From Clostridia bacterium (lineage in GTDB: Bacteria; Bacillota_A; Clostridia; Christensenellales; Borkfalkiaceae): a stretch of DNA of 5,320 nucleotides. Both the position numbers and the translations under genes were made by a program. The first letter of the stretch is position 1; every line of letters begins with the position of its first letter. Below, one piece after another: positions 4,715-5,320 of the stretch. The notes below the pieces were generated by a model. That model worked only from the letters and a program-made list of their open reading frames with translations, was not told the origin of the DNA and searched no databases. Location of the stretch: NCBI GenBank assembly GCA_003979335.1, contig RYWC01000011.1:1-5320 (forward strand), written 5' to 3'.

Positions 4715-5289
4715 TATTTTCCTACTCTCGACATATATTCGCCGGTACGCGTATCGATACGGATAATTTCACCCTCTTCTACGAACATAGGCACCTGAAC
4801 GGTCGCGCCCGTTTCTACAACTGCATTTTTCATTGCGTTCGTTGCGGTATTGCCTTTAACACCGGGCTCGCACTCCGTAATTTTAAGTTCGACAAAGTTT
4901 TCAGGCTCTACCGAAAAAGCCGTGCCGTTGAGCGATTTAACGGTAACCATATCGTTCTCTTTAATATACTTCAAAGCTTCTTCAACCTGCGAAAGATTCA
5001 AAGTAATCATATCGAAAGTATCGGGGTCCATAAAGTAATAGAACTCGCCGTCGGTATAAGAATAAGTCATTTTCTTGGTTTCAACCTGAGCCGTTTCAAG
5101 CTTAGCCGTAGGGTTGAAAGTAATATCCGAAAGAACTTGTCCAGTGACTACGTTTTTAAGAGTAGCCCTTACAAACGCCGCGCCCTTGCCGGGTTTAACG
5201 TGCTGGAACTCGGTTACAGTATATACGCCCTTGCCGTTGTACTCGAAAGTAGAACCCTTTCTGATGTCTCCTGCTAAAATCGATGCCAT
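4714..5289 (-). CDS. efp: Elongation factor P, 191 aa
   Basis: EF-P binds between the P and E sites of stalled ribosomes and helps peptide-bond formation at consecutive prolines, recognising the D arm of tRNA-Pro. The three OB-like domains are complete: an N-terminal KOW-like domain (1-65) with the loop [10 protein letters not shown], a central OB domain (about 66-125; [11 protein letters not shown]) and a C-terminal OB domain (about 130-191) ending in the family signature with TGEYMSR. The modifiable lysine at the loop tip is K35; no modification enzyme is visible in the window. AAGGAG lies 9 bases before the ATG, a strong start. The promoter lies beyond the right edge, since only 31 bases remain upstream. 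The stop overlaps the dtd start by one base. Certain assignment. Confidence 0.98.
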   Translation of the reverse strand: MASILAGDIRKGSTFEYNGKGVYTVTEFQHVKPGKGAAFVRATLKNVVTGQVLSDITFNPTAKLETAQVETKKMTYSYTDGEFYYFMDPDTFDMITLNLSQVEEALKYIKENDMVTVKSLNGTAFSVEPENFVELKITECEPGVKGNTATNAMKNAVVETGATVQVPMFVEEGEIIRIDTRTGEYMSRVGK

Positions 5290-5298
5290 AATTTTAAA

Positions 5299-5304
5299 CT
5301 CCTT
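5299..5304 (-). promoter_or_regulatory. Ribosome binding site of efp
   Basis: AAGGAG on the minus strand is separated from the efp ATG by 9 bases, which supports the start at 5289. No -10/-35 pair can be judged because the window ends 31 bases upstream of the gene. Confidence 0.85.
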
Positions 5305-5320
5305 GTAAATAGACTGAATT

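Noticed and set aside
1..5320. CRISPR array, insertion sequence or replication origin
   Set aside because: No regularly spaced repeats, transposase-like reading frames, terminal inverted repeats or DnaA-box clusters were seen.

Overview
The window looks like a chromosomal segment of a low-to-moderate GC Firmicute, most likely a gut Clostridia-type bacterium. The reasons are strong GGAGG/AAGGAG ribosome binding sites, a perfect TTGACA-17-TATAAT promoter, tRNA genes that encode CCA, compact intrinsic terminators, and a DUF5662-type protein, a family I associate with Firmicutes. The genus cannot be named from the sequence alone.

Left part (1-450): a GC-rich, strongly self-complementary stretch of unknown nature (about 22-120) is followed by a consensus sigma-A-type promoter (162-190). 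This promoter drives two tRNA genes. The first is a Pro-like tRNA with the unusual anticodon AGG and a poorly paired acceptor stem (221-297). The second is a well-paired tRNA-Gly(CCC) (339-413). A 12-bp hairpin lies between them and an intrinsic terminator follows.

Middle left (549-1802): a rightward gene for a 417-residue ferritin-like protein. It appears to contain three successive helical hairpins, each carrying Glu and (E/D)xxH metal-ligand candidates. It converges on a leftward gene block, and a perfect 12-bp bidirectional terminator (1825-1855) separates the two.

Right part (1866-5289, all leftward): transcription order is efp (elongation factor P), dtd (D-aminoacyl-tRNA deacylase), a TIR-domain protein with a C-terminal phospholipase D-like/DUF5919-like region, an inositol-monophosphatase-family phosphatase, and a DUF5662 protein. 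efp and dtd overlap by one base and form a translation-quality pair. A good intrinsic terminator lies between dtd and the TIR gene, so the last three genes look like a separable cassette. Those three are joined by 1-nt gaps, which implies translational coupling.

The most interesting candidate is this TIR / IMPase-like phosphatase / DUF5662 cassette. A putative NAD-consuming or nucleotide-signalling TIR protein is co-translated with a metal-dependent phosphatase and a protein with HD-like His/Asp motifs, and the whole sits behind a terminator. It could be an uncharacterised stress or anti-phage module, but nothing in the sequence proves this. The odd tRNA-Pro(AGG) locus is the second point worth checking.
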